64,000 bases of DNA from Castellaniella sp049651205 (GTDB lineage Bacteria > Pseudomonadota > Gammaproteobacteria > Burkholderiales > Burkholderiaceae_B). The position numbers and the translations under genes were made by a program. Positions 35,575-44,569 of the stretch are shown piece after piece. The DNA lies in the NCBI RefSeq assembly GCF_049651205.1, contig NZ_JBASBR010000007.1, positions 124,001 to 188,000 of the forward strand, written 5' to 3'. The notes beneath the pieces are model-generated. The model ran no database searches. It saw only the letters and a program-made list of their open reading frames with translations, and had not been told where the DNA came from. Each line of letters begins with the position of its first letter. Within the stretch, counting starts at the first letter, position 1.

Positions 35575-36135
35575 TCAGACGGTCATGATCTCGGCTTCCT
35601 TTTGGGAGACGAGCTTGTCAATATCAGCTACATAGCGGTCGGTGAGCTTCTGAATGTCATCCTGACCACGACGTTCGTCGTCCTCGGAGATTTCTTTATC
35701 TTTGACCAGCTTTTTAAATGTATCGTTGGCATCCCGGCGCAAGTTGCGAATCGCAACTTTGGTGTCCTCGCCTTCGCCGCGAACCACCTTGGTGAGATCC
35801 CGGCGGCGTTCTTCGGTGAGTGCGGGCATGGGCACCCGGATATTGTCGCCCATCGCAATGGGATTGAGGCCAAGATCAGACTCGCGAATCGCCTTATCGA
35901 CCGTGGCAGCCATGGTTTTCTCCCATACCTGCACACTCAGCGTACGTGCATCAATGACGGTGACATTAGCCACCTGACTGATAGGCACCGGAGAGCCGTA
36001 GTACTCGACCTGGACGTGATCCAGGATACCCGCGTGTGCACGGCCTGTACGAATCTTGCCCAGGCTGGCTTTCAGGGTTTCGATGGACTTGCCCATGCGT
36101 TCTTCAGTAGAACGACGTATATCGGAAAGGCTCAT
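35575..36135 (-). CDS. frr: Ribosome recycling factor
   Basis: Splits post-termination ribosomes together with EF-G. 186 residues, standard size; three-helix bundle sequence with the N-terminal ERMGKSIETLKASLGKIRTG and conserved YYGSPVPISQVANV and PMPALTEERRRDL. An AGGA site stands 7 bases before the ATG. Nine bases after pyrH. Confidence 0.97.
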   Translation of the reverse strand: MSLSDIRRSTEERMGKSIETLKASLGKIRTGRAHAGILDHVQVEYYGSPVPISQVANVTVIDARTLSVQVWEKTMAATVDKAIRESDLGLNPIAMGDNIRVPMPALTEERRRDLTKVVRGEGEDTKVAIRNLRRDANDTFKKLVKDKEISEDDERRGQDDIQKLTDRYVADIDKLVSQKEAEIMTV

Positions 36136-36143
36136 GAGGATTC

Positions 36144-36860
36144 CTATACCTGCACCAGAGTGCCTTCATCTTCGCCGCATACGACGCGACGCAAGGCTCC
36201 TGGTTTGTTGATCGAAAATACCTTGATAGGTAATTTTTGGTCGCGACACAAGGCAAATGCGGTGGCATCCATGACTTCGAGTCGGCGCACAATGGCTTCA
36301 TCGAAACTGATGCGCGAGTACCGGGTGGCGCTGGGGTCTTTATTGGGATCGGCACTATAGATGCCATCCACCTTGGTGGCCTTGAGCACCATTTCGGCGC
36401 CGATTTCGGCACCGCGCAAGGCAGCTGCTGTATCTGTGGTAAAGAACGGGTTACCCGTCCCTGCGGCAAAAATCACCACCTTGCCTTCTTCGAGGTAACG
36501 CAGGGCCTTGGGCCGGATATAGCGCTCGACCACTTGATCAATATTGAGCGCCGACTGCACTCTGGCATCTACACCATGGTTTTTGAGCGCATCCTGCAAA
36601 GCCAGGGCGTTCATGACGGTGGCCAGCATCCCCATGTAGTCGGCGGTTGCGCGATCCATACCCTGGGCACCCGGGGCTACACCACGGAAAATATTACCGC
36701 CGCCGATCACCACCGCTAGTTGCACACCCAAAGACACAATACCGTGGATTTCCTCGGTCATGCGAAGGATGGTTGCGCGGTTGATACCAAAGGGATCACC
36801 CCCCATCAGCGCCTCACCCGAGAGTTTCAGAAGGATGCGCTTGTAGGCTGGATTTGACAT
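36144..36860 (-). CDS. pyrH: UMP kinase
   Basis: Hexameric bacterial UMP kinase, unrelated to eukaryotic UMP/CMP kinases; phosphorylates UMP for pyrimidine nucleotide synthesis. 238 residues. Seen: RILLKLSGEALMGGDPFGIN, VIGGGNIFRGV, MDRATADYMGMLATVMNALA (in part), AAGTGNPFFTTDTAAALR and KATKVDGIYSADPNKDPSA. Between tsf and frr, the universal order in proteobacteria. Confidence 0.97.
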   Translation of the reverse strand: MSNPAYKRILLKLSGEALMGGDPFGINRATILRMTEEIHGIVSLGVQLAVVIGGGNIFRGVAPGAQGMDRATADYMGMLATVMNALALQDALKNHGVDARVQSALNIDQVVERYIRPKALRYLEEGKVVIFAAGTGNPFFTTDTAAALRGAEIGAEMVLKATKVDGIYSADPNKDPSATRYSRISFDEAIVRRLEVMDATAFALCRDQKLPIKVFSINKPGALRRVVCGEDEGTLVQV

Positions 36861-36916
36861 GCACCAGGTTCCTGGAAGGACGAAACAGAAGGAAGGGTTT
36901 TAAGCGGACGTGCAAC

Positions 36917-36941
36917 GGCACCGCGCACAAGGCGCGATGCC
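36917..36941 (-). terminator. Hairpin between tsf and pyrH
   Basis: In the minus-strand transcript GGCATCGCGC pairs with GCGCGGTGCC over 10 positions (one G-U) around a 5-base loop. No T-run follows, so it looks more like a processing or attenuation structure than a full terminator. Confidence 0.4.
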
Positions 36942-36963
36942 ATCGTACCTGAATCAGAGAAAA

Positions 36964-37839
36964 TCAGGAACCGCTGGCGGCAGCGGCAACTTCAGCAGCG
37001 AAGTCTTCTGATTTCTTTTCTATCCCTTCACCCACAACAAACAAGGCGTAGCGATTGATTCGGGCGCTTTTTTCCTTGAGCATCTGCTCGACGGACTGCT
37101 TGTCATTTTTGACAAAGGGCTGAGACAGCAGCGTGACCTCTTTGAGGAATTTCTGCACAGAGCCTTCAACCATTTTAGTGACGATCTCGGCAGGCTTGCC
37201 AGACTCGGCTGCCTTTTGCTCTGCGACTGAGCGTTCGGCGGCAATCAGGGCGGGATCTACCCCACCCGCGTCCAGCGCACGCGGCTTGGTGGCCGCAATG
37301 TGCATAGCCAGATCCTTGCCGACTTCGTCTGAGCCAGCGAAATCCACCAGCACACCAATCCGCCCACCATGCACGTAGCTATTGAGCCCATCGACTGTCT
37401 CGAAGCGCTGGAAGCGACGCACGGACATGTTTTCACCAATCTTGCCAACCAGTGCAGCCCGGGTGGTTTCGACCGTGCCTTCACCCAGGGCACATTGGCC
37501 CAAGGCAGCTACATCAGCCGGGTTTTGTTCGGTGACCAGGCGGGCGAGATCGTTGACGAATGCGACGAAATCGTTGTTCTTGGCAACGAAGTCGGTTTCG
37601 CAGTTGACTTCAACCAGCGCGCCGGTTTTGCCATCTACTGCAATATGCAGGCCGATCAGGCCCTCTGCAGTAATGCGGCTGGCTGCTTTGGATGCCTTGC
37701 TGCCCAGTTTCACGCGCAGCAATTCTTCGGCGCGAGCCAGATCGCCATCGGCTTCGGTGAGCGCTTTCTTGCACTCCATCATGGGCGCGTCGGTTTTCTC
37801 GCGCAGTTCTTTAACCATGGCGGCAGTAATTTGAGCCAT
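36964..37839 (-). CDS. tsf: Elongation factor Ts
   Basis: Guanine-nucleotide exchange factor for EF-Tu. 291 residues. Family segments: the UBA-like N-terminus with VKELREKTDAPMMECKKAL, GLIGLHIAVDGKTGALVEVN, CETDFVAKNNDF (the EF-Tu-contacting TDFV), and the C-terminal FVKNDKQSVEQML. AGGAG stands 7 bases before ATG 37839, which excludes the seven extra upstream codons. Cotranscribed with rpsB. Confidence 0.97.
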   Translation of the reverse strand: MAQITAAMVKELREKTDAPMMECKKALTEADGDLARAEELLRVKLGSKASKAASRITAEGLIGLHIAVDGKTGALVEVNCETDFVAKNNDFVAFVNDLARLVTEQNPADVAALGQCALGEGTVETTRAALVGKIGENMSVRRFQRFETVDGLNSYVHGGRIGVLVDFAGSDEVGKDLAMHIAATKPRALDAGGVDPALIAAERSVAEQKAAESGKPAEIVTKMVEGSVQKFLKEVTLLSQPFVKNDKQSVEQMLKEKSARINRYALFVVGEGIEKKSEDFAAEVAAAASGS

Positions 37840-37864
37840 TCGATTCTCCTGTTCGATCAATGCG

Positions 37865-37917
37865 GATACCGGCCTGTGCCGGTATCGGGCGGATCGGGGT
37901 GGCGTCAGGCCACCCCG
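37865..37917 (-). terminator. Two tandem perfect hairpins between rpsB and tsf
   Basis: Two 9-bp perfect stems in the 105-bp gap: 37895-37903 with 37909-37917 (5-base loop) and 37865-37873 with 37878-37886 (4-base loop). Neither is followed by a T-run in the minus direction. Such structures between rpsB and tsf can lower read-through and set the S2:EF-Ts ratio; that role here is inference. Confidence 0.55.
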
Positions 37918-37944
37918 GCCGGTAAAGCAAGCGGTTGCGAGGAA

Positions 37945-38697
37945 TTATTCCTCGTGGTGTTCTTGCTCGACCTCGATGAATTCTTCGCCTTCGGCCAGTT
38001 CCTCGACCAGGCCGTTGACGCTTTGTTCGCGACCAGCCAACACCGTATCCGCCATGCCACGGGCATACAGCGCGATGGCCTTGGAGGAGTCGTCGTTACC
38101 GGGAATGACGTAATCGATGCCTTCCGGGGAGTGATTGGTATCTACTACGCCGACAACAGGAATACCCAGGGTGCGGGCTTCGGCAACGGCAATCTTGTGA
38201 TAGCCGACGTCGATCACAAACAGCGCTTCAGGCAAGGTGTTCATGTCTTTGATACCGCCGATCGACTTGTTCAGCTTGGCCAGCTCGCGTTCGAACATCA
38301 GGGCTTCTTTTTTGCTCATGTGTTCGGTGGCGCCTTCTGCCTGCAGTACTTCCATGTCTTTCAGGCGCTTGATGGACGTTTTGACCGTCTTGAAGTTGGT
38401 CATCATGCCACCCAGCCAGCGGCTATCAACATAAGGCATGCCGCAACGCTGGGCTTCAGCGGCGAGGATCTCGCGAGCGGAGCGCTTGGTACCAACAAAC
38501 AGCACATTGCCGCCACGGGCAGCGACCTGACGCACAAACTGAGTGGCTTCGAGGTACTTCTCGACGGTGCGCTCGAGGTTGACGATGTGGATCTTGTTGC
38601 GCTGGCCGAAAATGTATTCGGCCATTTTGGGATTCCAGTAACGGGTCTGGTGGCCAAAGTGCACACCAGCTTCCAGCATTTCACGCATGAGGCTCAT
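37945..38697 (-). CDS. rpsB: 30S ribosomal protein S2
   Basis: Small-subunit protein required for mRNA binding of ribosomal protein S1. 250 residues. Seen: MREMLEAGVHFGHQTRYWNP at the N-terminus, IFGQRNKIHIVNLERT, FVGTKRSAREI, RWLGGMMTNFKTV, and PVVGVVDTNHSPEGIDYVIPG (in part), with an acidic C-terminal tail. GGAG precedes ATG 38697. First gene of the supercluster, with a long leader upstream. Confidence 0.98.
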   Translation of the reverse strand: MSLMREMLEAGVHFGHQTRYWNPKMAEYIFGQRNKIHIVNLERTVEKYLEATQFVRQVAARGGNVLFVGTKRSAREILAAEAQRCGMPYVDSRWLGGMMTNFKTVKTSIKRLKDMEVLQAEGATEHMSKKEALMFERELAKLNKSIGGIKDMNTLPEALFVIDVGYHKIAVAEARTLGIPVVGVVDTNHSPEGIDYVIPGNDDSSKAIALYARGMADTVLAGREQSVNGLVEELAEGEEFIEVEQEHHEE

Positions 38698-38942
38698 AGA
38701 GTTCTCCAAAGGGTTCTGTCTTGTACAGAGCCAGTATCCGGGGCTAAGATGTTGTTTATGCCCCAAGACACCCATGGTTGGCTCTGCACGCTATTTTCGC
38801 GTTACAAGCTGTGCATACAAGGCCATACATACAGACCATGAATTACCGCGCCACCACCAGCGCCTGCCAAGGCGGCGCCAATAACGCACGGTTAAACACA
38901 CATAGCTGCCGGCAAACACAACCTTGGTTGCAACATTTCAGT

Positions 38943-39002
38943 TGTAAGCCTGCTTTCAAGCCCGCTTGTAAGTCTGCTTGTAAGCCCGCCTGTAAGCCTG
39001 CT
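38943..39002. repeat. Tandem 12-bp repeat, five units
   Basis: Five contiguous 12-bp units with consensus TGTAAGCCTGCT: units start at 38943, 38955, 38967, 38979 and 38991; the first and fifth are identical, the others differ at one to three positions, and a degraded sixth starts at 39003. The repeat lies in the divergent region between rpsB and map. Read in one plus-strand frame it would encode a repeated Cys-Lys-Pro-Ala. Confidence 0.85.
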
Positions 39003-39047
39003 CCCAAGCTTACCCACAGACAAATGGCTGCTAAGTAACGCGAAGCC

Positions 39048-39053
39048 TATAAT
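39048..39053 (+). promoter_or_regulatory. Candidate -10 element of map-glnD
   Basis: Perfect TATAAT 38 bases before the map ATG. The expected -35 position shows no good match, so this is only a candidate promoter. Confidence 0.4.
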
Positions 39054-39090
39054 TCTACTATTCTTCCTTTGTTTTCAGCAAGTACACCAC

Positions 39091-39909
39091 ATGATCCCAC
39101 TTATCACAGACCCCCAAGAACTCGATCAGATGCGCGCAGCCTGCAAGGATGCAGCCAGCATTCTTGATTACCTGGAACCTCATGTTCGGCCAGGCGTCAC
39201 CACCGGCGAGCTGGAACGTCTGTGCATGGCATACCTGACCGACGTACTGCATGTAAAGTCTGCCACCGTGGGCTATGCGCCACCGGGCTATCCCCCCTAC
39301 CCCGCGTCCATCTGCATCTCGGTCAATCATGTCATTTGTCACGGCATCCCGGGCGACAAGGTACTCAAAAACGGCGATATCCTTAACATGGACATCACTA
39401 TCATCAAGGACGGCTGGTTTGGCGACACCAGCCGTATGTATTACGTAGGCGAACCCTCTATCTTGGCCAAACGCCTGACTGAAACCACTTTCGAGTGCAT
39501 GTGGCTGGGCATCGAGCAAGTGCACCCTGGTGCCACGCTGGGCGACATTGGCCACGCCATCCAGAAACACGCCGAAGCCGCCGGGTTTTCGGTGGTACGC
39601 GAATACTGCGGCCACGGTGTCGGGCAGCGCTTTCACCAGGATCCGCAAGTACTCCACTATGGCAAACCAGGCACCGGCACGCGCCTTGAACCCGGCATGA
39701 TCTTCACCATCGAGCCCATGATCAACGCCGGCCGTCGTGAAATCCGCACGCTGGCTGACCAATGGACTGTGGTTACTCGTGACCACAGCCTATCCGCACA
39801 ATGGGAACACAGTCTCCTGGTAACCGACACTGGCTACGAAGTGCTGACCGTTTCGCCGGGGATGCCTCAGCCGCCGGCATTCGTCAAGGCGGCTACCGCG
39901 TCTGCATGA
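39091..39909 (+). CDS. map: Methionine aminopeptidase, type I
   Basis: Removes the initiator Met from nascent proteins. 272 residues. Metal ligands of the pita-bread fold are visible: Asp in NGDILNMDITI, Asp in WFGDTSRMY, His in CGHGVGQRFHQDP, Glu in FTIEPMINAG and the later Glu in SAQWEHSLLVT; substrate His in HVICHGIPG. Location divergent from rpsB is typical. Its stop overlaps the glnD start (ATGA, 39906-39909). Confidence 0.97.
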   Translation: MIPLITDPQELDQMRAACKDAASILDYLEPHVRPGVTTGELERLCMAYLTDVLHVKSATVGYAPPGYPPYPASICISVNHVICHGIPGDKVLKNGDILNMDITIIKDGWFGDTSRMYYVGEPSILAKRLTETTFECMWLGIEQVHPGATLGDIGHAIQKHAEAAGFSVVREYCGHGVGQRFHQDPQVLHYGKPGTGTRLEPGMIFTIEPMINAGRREIRTLADQWTVVTRDHSLSAQWEHSLLVTDTGYEVLTVSPGMPQPPAFVKAATASA

Positions 39910-42560
39910 TTACGCAAGCGCCCGGTGCGCTGCAGGCACTACGCACCGAGCTGCACGAGCGCCGCTCACAGGCCATCGCGGTCTATCGTCAGCATTTGCG
40001 CCCTGACACCCTGCTCACGACGCTCAGGCGCATCGCAGATGATCTGGTGCGGCAACTGCTCAAGACCCACCCAGCCCCGGCTGGGGCTTGTGTGGCCGCA
40101 GTGGGGGGATACGGTCGTGGCGAGCTTTATCCAGGTTCCGACCTCGATATCCTGATTCTGCTTGATCATTTGCCCGATGCAGGCGATTGCGAACGGGTTG
40201 AAGCCCTGATAGCGGCCTTGTGGGATATTGGCCTGGAGCCCGGCCACAGCGTCAGGACACTGTCGCAATGCCGCGATGAAGCCGCGGCCGACATCACAGT
40301 CCAGACGGCTTTACTCGAGGCAAGGTGGCTTGCCGGCAGCCGGAAACTATTTCATCGATTTCGGGATCAGATGCAATCTGATCTGAATCCGCGCAATTTC
40401 TATCTGGCCAAGCGGACAGAGATGCAGCAGCGCCATGCTCGCCACCAGGAAACGCCCTATGCACTCGAACCCAACTGCAAAGAGTCTCCCGGTGGATTAA
40501 GAGATCTGCAAGTGCTGCTGTGGTTAGCCCGCGCATCCGGCTTGGGAGACCACTGGAAAGCGGTTGCACAGACAGATCTCCTGACCGCCTCGGAGTTCCG
40601 CTCACTGCACCGGGCCGAGCTGGCTTTCAAGCGCTTGCGTATCGAGCTTCATCTATTGACGGGACGTCGGGAAGACCGAGTACTGTTTGACTTGCAGCCC
40701 CGACTGGCTCAAATCTATGACTTTAAAGACCAGGCTCACCGGCGTGCCAGTGAACTGTTGATGCAACGGTACTACTGGGCTGCACGCGTCGTCAGCCAGG
40801 TAAACAGGCTGTTGATGCAAAGCTTTGAAGAACATCTCTTCCCGCAGCCCTACGCCGTCAGCATCCCGCTGGACGACGATTTCTGTATTCACAGAACCCG
40901 GCTGGCACTTTGTCGCCCGGACGCCTTCGAACGCAACCCGGCACTGTTGCTACGCGTATTTTTGGTCATGCAGCAGCACCCCGAACTGCAAGGTATGGCA
41001 GCAGGCACCCTGCGTGCGATCTGGCATGCACGACACCAGATCGACGCGCAGTTTCGCAAAAACCCAGTCAACCGCAAGCAGTTTTTACAGATTCTTCAGC
41101 AGCCACGCGGGATCGTGCATGCCATGCGGGACATGACGATGTGGAACATCCTGCCGCGCTATCTGCCGGTATTCAGGCGCATTGTCGGTCAGATGCAGCA
41201 CGATCTGTTTCACGCGTACACCGTAGATCAACATATCCTGATGGTGATCCGCAATCTGCGCCGATTTACCATGCCTGAACACGCCCAGGAGCACCCGCTG
41301 GCCAGTCAGCTGATTGCAGACCTGGACGAGCACTGGCTCTTGTACATTGCCGCTTTGTTTCATGACATCGCCAAGGGACGTGGTGGCGACCACTCGCAAC
41401 TAGGCGCCACCGAAGTACGCCGCTTTGCACGCCAACACATGCTCGACCGCGAGCAAACCGCATTGCTCGAGTTTCTGGTGCGGGAACACCTGACACTGTC
41501 TCAGGTAGCACAAAAGCGCGATCTCAGCGACCCGCGCGTCATTCACGAATTCGCCACACGGGTGGGCACGCAACGCAGGCTGGCCGCGCTTTATTTGCTG
41601 ACAGTAGCGGATATCCGCGGCACCAGTCCAAAGGTCTGGAATGCATGGAAAGGCAAGCTGCTGGATGATTTATATCACCAGACGCTGGCCGCCCTGGGAG
41701 GTGCCCGGCCCGACACAGGCACGATTCTAGCCTTGCGCAAGGATGCCGCCGCTACAGAAATCCGACGCATGGGGCTTAGGGATGAAAGCCGGGACGCGTT
41801 TTGGTCGCAGCTTGATGTGGCGTATTTTTTACGGCACGATTCAAACGAAATTGCCTGGCACACCCGGCATCTGTACCATTGTTTTCAGGGCCCCAAACCA
41901 GTTGTTCGTGCACGCGTCCTGGGCCAAAGCGAAGCCTTGCAAGTACTGGCCTATGCGCCAGACCGCGATGACCTCTTCATGGACATCTGCCGATATTTCG
42001 ACCAGCACGGCTTGAGCATCCAGGACGCCCGGATTCACACCACCCGACAAGGGTGGGCGCTGGACAGCTTTATCGTGCTGCTGCCGGATGCAGACCGCGA
42101 TTACCGCTCGCATGCCACTCTGGTAGAGCACGAGCTGCTGGCGGCCCTTGGCAACCCTCATGCCACCCAGACACCTGCATCCACCCTTCGGCGAGGGTCA
42201 CGGCGCTCGAGGGTGTTTCCCATCCTGCCCACCATCAGCCTGCAGGCAGACGAGCAAGGCGGCAACTGGCGGTTGTCGATTACCGCCGCAGACCGTATCG
42301 GCTTGCTGTACGATCTTGCCAGCGTGTTTACCCACCACAATATCAACCTGAAGATGGCCAAGATCATGACGCTGGGCGACCGCGTTGAAGATATTTTCAT
42401 CCTGCAAGGTGCTGTCCTGACGCAGCCGCGTGGGCAACGACAGTTCGAGCGTCATATTTTTGCAGTACTCTCCGTAGATGCTCAGGACGGTGCAGTATCG
42501 CGTCCCGCTTTCAATTCTGATGAACCACCCTTACCTGGCCATGAATCTTACCCAATCTGA
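39906..42560 (+). CDS. glnD: Bifunctional PII uridylyltransferase / uridylyl-removing enzyme
   Basis: Glutamine sensor of the nitrogen system: uridylylates PII proteins when glutamine is low and deuridylylates them when high. 884 residues. Domains: nucleotidyltransferase (about 30-250) with GGYGRGELYPGSDLDILIL; a helical linker region; HD hydrolase domain (about 430-570) with LYIAALFHDIAKGRGGDHSQ; and two ACT domains at the C-terminus, the last with ITAADRIGLLYDLASVF. The start at 39906 is set by the ATGA overlap with map; the frame is open upstream inside map without homology. Confidence 0.97.
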   Translation: MITQAPGALQALRTELHERRSQAIAVYRQHLRPDTLLTTLRRIADDLVRQLLKTHPAPAGACVAAVGGYGRGELYPGSDLDILILLDHLPDAGDCERVEALIAALWDIGLEPGHSVRTLSQCRDEAAADITVQTALLEARWLAGSRKLFHRFRDQMQSDLNPRNFYLAKRTEMQQRHARHQETPYALEPNCKESPGGLRDLQVLLWLARASGLGDHWKAVAQTDLLTASEFRSLHRAELAFKRLRIELHLLTGRREDRVLFDLQPRLAQIYDFKDQAHRRASELLMQRYYWAARVVSQVNRLLMQSFEEHLFPQPYAVSIPLDDDFCIHRTRLALCRPDAFERNPALLLRVFLVMQQHPELQGMAAGTLRAIWHARHQIDAQFRKNPVNRKQFLQILQQPRGIVHAMRDMTMWNILPRYLPVFRRIVGQMQHDLFHAYTVDQHILMVIRNLRRFTMPEHAQEHPLASQLIADLDEHWLLYIAALFHDIAKGRGGDHSQLGATEVRRFARQHMLDREQTALLEFLVREHLTLSQVAQKRDLSDPRVIHEFATRVGTQRRLAALYLLTVADIRGTSPKVWNAWKGKLLDDLYHQTLAALGGARPDTGTILALRKDAAATEIRRMGLRDESRDAFWSQLDVAYFLRHDSNEIAWHTRHLYHCFQGPKPVVRARVLGQSEALQVLAYAPDRDDLFMDICRYFDQHGLSIQDARIHTTRQGWALDSFIVLLPDADRDYRSHATLVEHELLAALGNPHATQTPASTLRRGSRRSRVFPILPTISLQADEQGGNWRLSITAADRIGLLYDLASVFTHHNINLKMAKIMTLGDRVEDIFILQGAVLTQPRGQRQFERHIFAVLSVDAQDGAVSRPAFNSDEPPLPGHESYPI

Positions 42561-43035
42561 TCGAATTCTCAGAACCATCGCAGGGCTGTGCCTGAGCGCA
42601 GTGGGAATTGCCCTGGTTTCACAACATATGTTCGGGATGGCACCTTGTGCCTGGTGTGTCCTGCAGCGGCTGATTTTGCTGGCTATCGCAGCAGTGTGCG
42701 GCTTGGCCGGCACGGGATGGGGCAAGGTAATCGTGCTGCGCCTGGGTGCAGCAATTGCCACGATTTTGTCAATCTGCGGCGTAGTGGCCGCATGGTACCA
42801 ATATAGCGTCGCATCCAACTCGTTTTCGTGCGCACAAACGTTTGCCGACCGCTTTATTGCAGGCTCTGGCCTGGATGCTGCTGTCCCCTGGTTATTTGGC
42901 ATCTACGCCAGTTGTGCCGACGCCCGGGTCGAGCTCTTGGGGATCGAATACTCTATATGGGGGCTGATCCTGTTTATTGTGTGTGCCGCGCTGGCCTTGT
43001 CGGTACTCGCCTCCAGGCGGCCCCAACAAGGCTAA
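42541..43035 (+). CDS. dsbB: Disulfide bond formation protein B
   Basis: Inner-membrane protein that reoxidises DsbA and passes electrons to quinone. 164 residues with four membrane helices. First redox pair: PCAWCVLQRL; second periplasmic pair: the Cys of FSCAQTFADRF and the Cys of YASCAD. The gene begins inside the last 20 bases of glnD; an ATG at 42520 (seven residues more) is also possible. It converges on purF with 14 bases between stops. Confidence 0.93.
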   Translation: MNLTQSDRILRTIAGLCLSAVGIALVSQHMFGMAPCAWCVLQRLILLAIAAVCGLAGTGWGKVIVLRLGAAIATILSICGVVAAWYQYSVASNSFSCAQTFADRFIAGSGLDAAVPWLFGIYASCADARVELLGIEYSIWGLILFIVCAALALSVLASRRPQQG

Positions 43036-43049
43036 CCACCGTTATCGGA

Positions 43050-44552
43050 TCAGGCGTCTTCGGGCGCCGCTGCCATTGCTCCCGACCGAATCGGCTGACC
43101 ACGGCTCAAACGCAAGCGCTCGAGATATGCATCATCGATGTCACCTGTCACGTAGCGGCCGTTAAAGCACGAGGATTCAAACTCCTTGAGTGCCGGATTA
43201 AGATCGCGCAGCGATTGCTCGAGATCGGCAAGTTCCTGGTACACCAAACCATCTGCACCAATTTCCTGGGAAATCTGCAAGGTATCCCTGCCTGTGGCAA
43301 TGAGTTCGGCCTGCGTGGGCATGTCGATGCCATAAACATTGGGAAACCTTACCGCGGGGGCTGCCGACGCAAAATACACCTTGTTGGCGCCGGCAGTCCG
43401 GGCCATCTCCACAATTTCGCGGCTGGTCGTGCCCCGCACGATGGAGTCATCCACCAGCAACACATTTTTGCCCCGAAATTCAAGATCGATTGCACTGAGT
43501 TTCTGCCGCACTGATTTTTTACGCACCGCCTGTCCTGGCATGATGAAAGTACGCCCTATATAGCGGTTTTTGATAAAGCCCTCGCGATAATTGAGACCCA
43601 GATGGGACGCCAACTGCATCGCAGACGGACGGGAGGAATCCGGAATAGGCATCACAACGTCAATATCGCCCAGACGCAACGATTTGGCTACGTTGTCAGC
43701 CAGATATTCGCCCATCTGCAGGCGCGCATCGTAAATTGAAATCCCATCCATGACGGAATCAGGGCGCGCAAAATACACGTATTCAAACACGCACGGCGTT
43801 TGTATCTGACCTGGCTCGGCGCACTGCTGTTGGCTGACCTCACCCTCTTCGGTAATGACAATGGCCTCGCCCGGCTTAATATCGCGAACCAGCGTAAAGC
43901 CCGTGCCTGTGAGTGCGACAGACTCTGATGCCAGCATCCACTCTGTCCCGGTCTCGGTATCATGACGGCCCAGACACAAGGGGCGAATACCGTGAGGATC
44001 CCGAAACGCCACAAGACCAAAGCTACTGATCCGGGCGATAACCGCATACGCCCCCTTGGCCCGCCGATGGACGGCCTGAACCGCCTGAAACACGGCATTG
44101 GCATCCAGCGTGCCCCCATTGGAAGCTTGTTGGAGTTCGTGGGCCAGCACATTAAGCAGCACTTCGGAATCAGAATTGGTATTGATATGCCGCCGATCAT
44201 GCTTGAACAGCGCCTCGCGCAGCTCGCGCCAATTAGTGAGATTGCCGTTATGGACAAACGTGATCCCAAAGGGCGCATTGACGTAAAACGGCTGCGCTTC
44301 ATCGACACTGGCACTGGAGCCGGCTGTGGGATAGCGCACTTGCCCAAGGCCGCTATTACCTGGCAGAGCCCGCATATTACGCGTGCGAAACACATCACGC
44401 ACCAGACCATGGGCCTTGTGCATACTGAAAAATTGCTCGTGGGCCGTAGCAATACCTGCCGCATCCTGTCCGCGATGCTGCAACAGCAGCAAGCTGTCAT
44501 AAATCAGTTGATTGACAGGGCCCTGCCCCATCACACCGACGATTCCACACAT
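43050..44552 (-). CDS. purF: Amidophosphoribosyltransferase
   Basis: Commits PRPP to purine synthesis using glutamine ammonia. 500 residues. The N-terminal nucleophile Cys2 follows the initiator in MCGIVGVMGQ (no propeptide, as in E. coli); the glutaminase part has RYPTAGSSASVDEAQPF and HNGNLTNWRELR; the PRPP-binding loop is KNVLLVDDSIVRGTTSREIV. 17 bases after cvpA on the same strand, the E. coli cvpA-purF order. Confidence 0.97.
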   Translation of the reverse strand: MCGIVGVMGQGPVNQLIYDSLLLLQHRGQDAAGIATAHEQFFSMHKAHGLVRDVFRTRNMRALPGNSGLGQVRYPTAGSSASVDEAQPFYVNAPFGITFVHNGNLTNWRELREALFKHDRRHINTNSDSEVLLNVLAHELQQASNGGTLDANAVFQAVQAVHRRAKGAYAVIARISSFGLVAFRDPHGIRPLCLGRHDTETGTEWMLASESVALTGTGFTLVRDIKPGEAIVITEEGEVSQQQCAEPGQIQTPCVFEYVYFARPDSVMDGISIYDARLQMGEYLADNVAKSLRLGDIDVVMPIPDSSRPSAMQLASHLGLNYREGFIKNRYIGRTFIMPGQAVRKKSVRQKLSAIDLEFRGKNVLLVDDSIVRGTTSREIVEMARTAGANKVYFASAAPAVRFPNVYGIDMPTQAELIATGRDTLQISQEIGADGLVYQELADLEQSLRDLNPALKEFESSCFNGRYVTGDIDDAYLERLRLSRGQPIRSGAMAAAPEDA

Positions 44553-44569
44553 GATTAGGTTTTCCGAAA

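Larger units (their letters stand above)
38698..39090. other. rpsB / map divergent intergenic region
   Basis: 393 bp without a supported gene. Next to rpsB a hairpin-forming sequence (38712-38719 with 38725-38732, one G-T pair) lies in the expected rpsB leader. Then follows mixed sequence, a 12-bp tandem repeat (separate entry), and a TATAAT element near map (separate entry). The rpsB promoter is not obvious. Confidence 0.6.

Noticed and set aside
37369..38841. 490-codon plus-strand frame opposite tsf and rpsB
   Set aside because: Shadow of strongly codon-biased essential genes on the other strand; the sequence has no family features.
38778..39038. 86-residue frame with Cys-Lys-Pro-Ala repeats
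   Set aside because: It arises from the 12-bp DNA repeat; no ribosome-binding site, no homology, and it lies in the rpsB/map control region. Treated as a repeat, not a gene.
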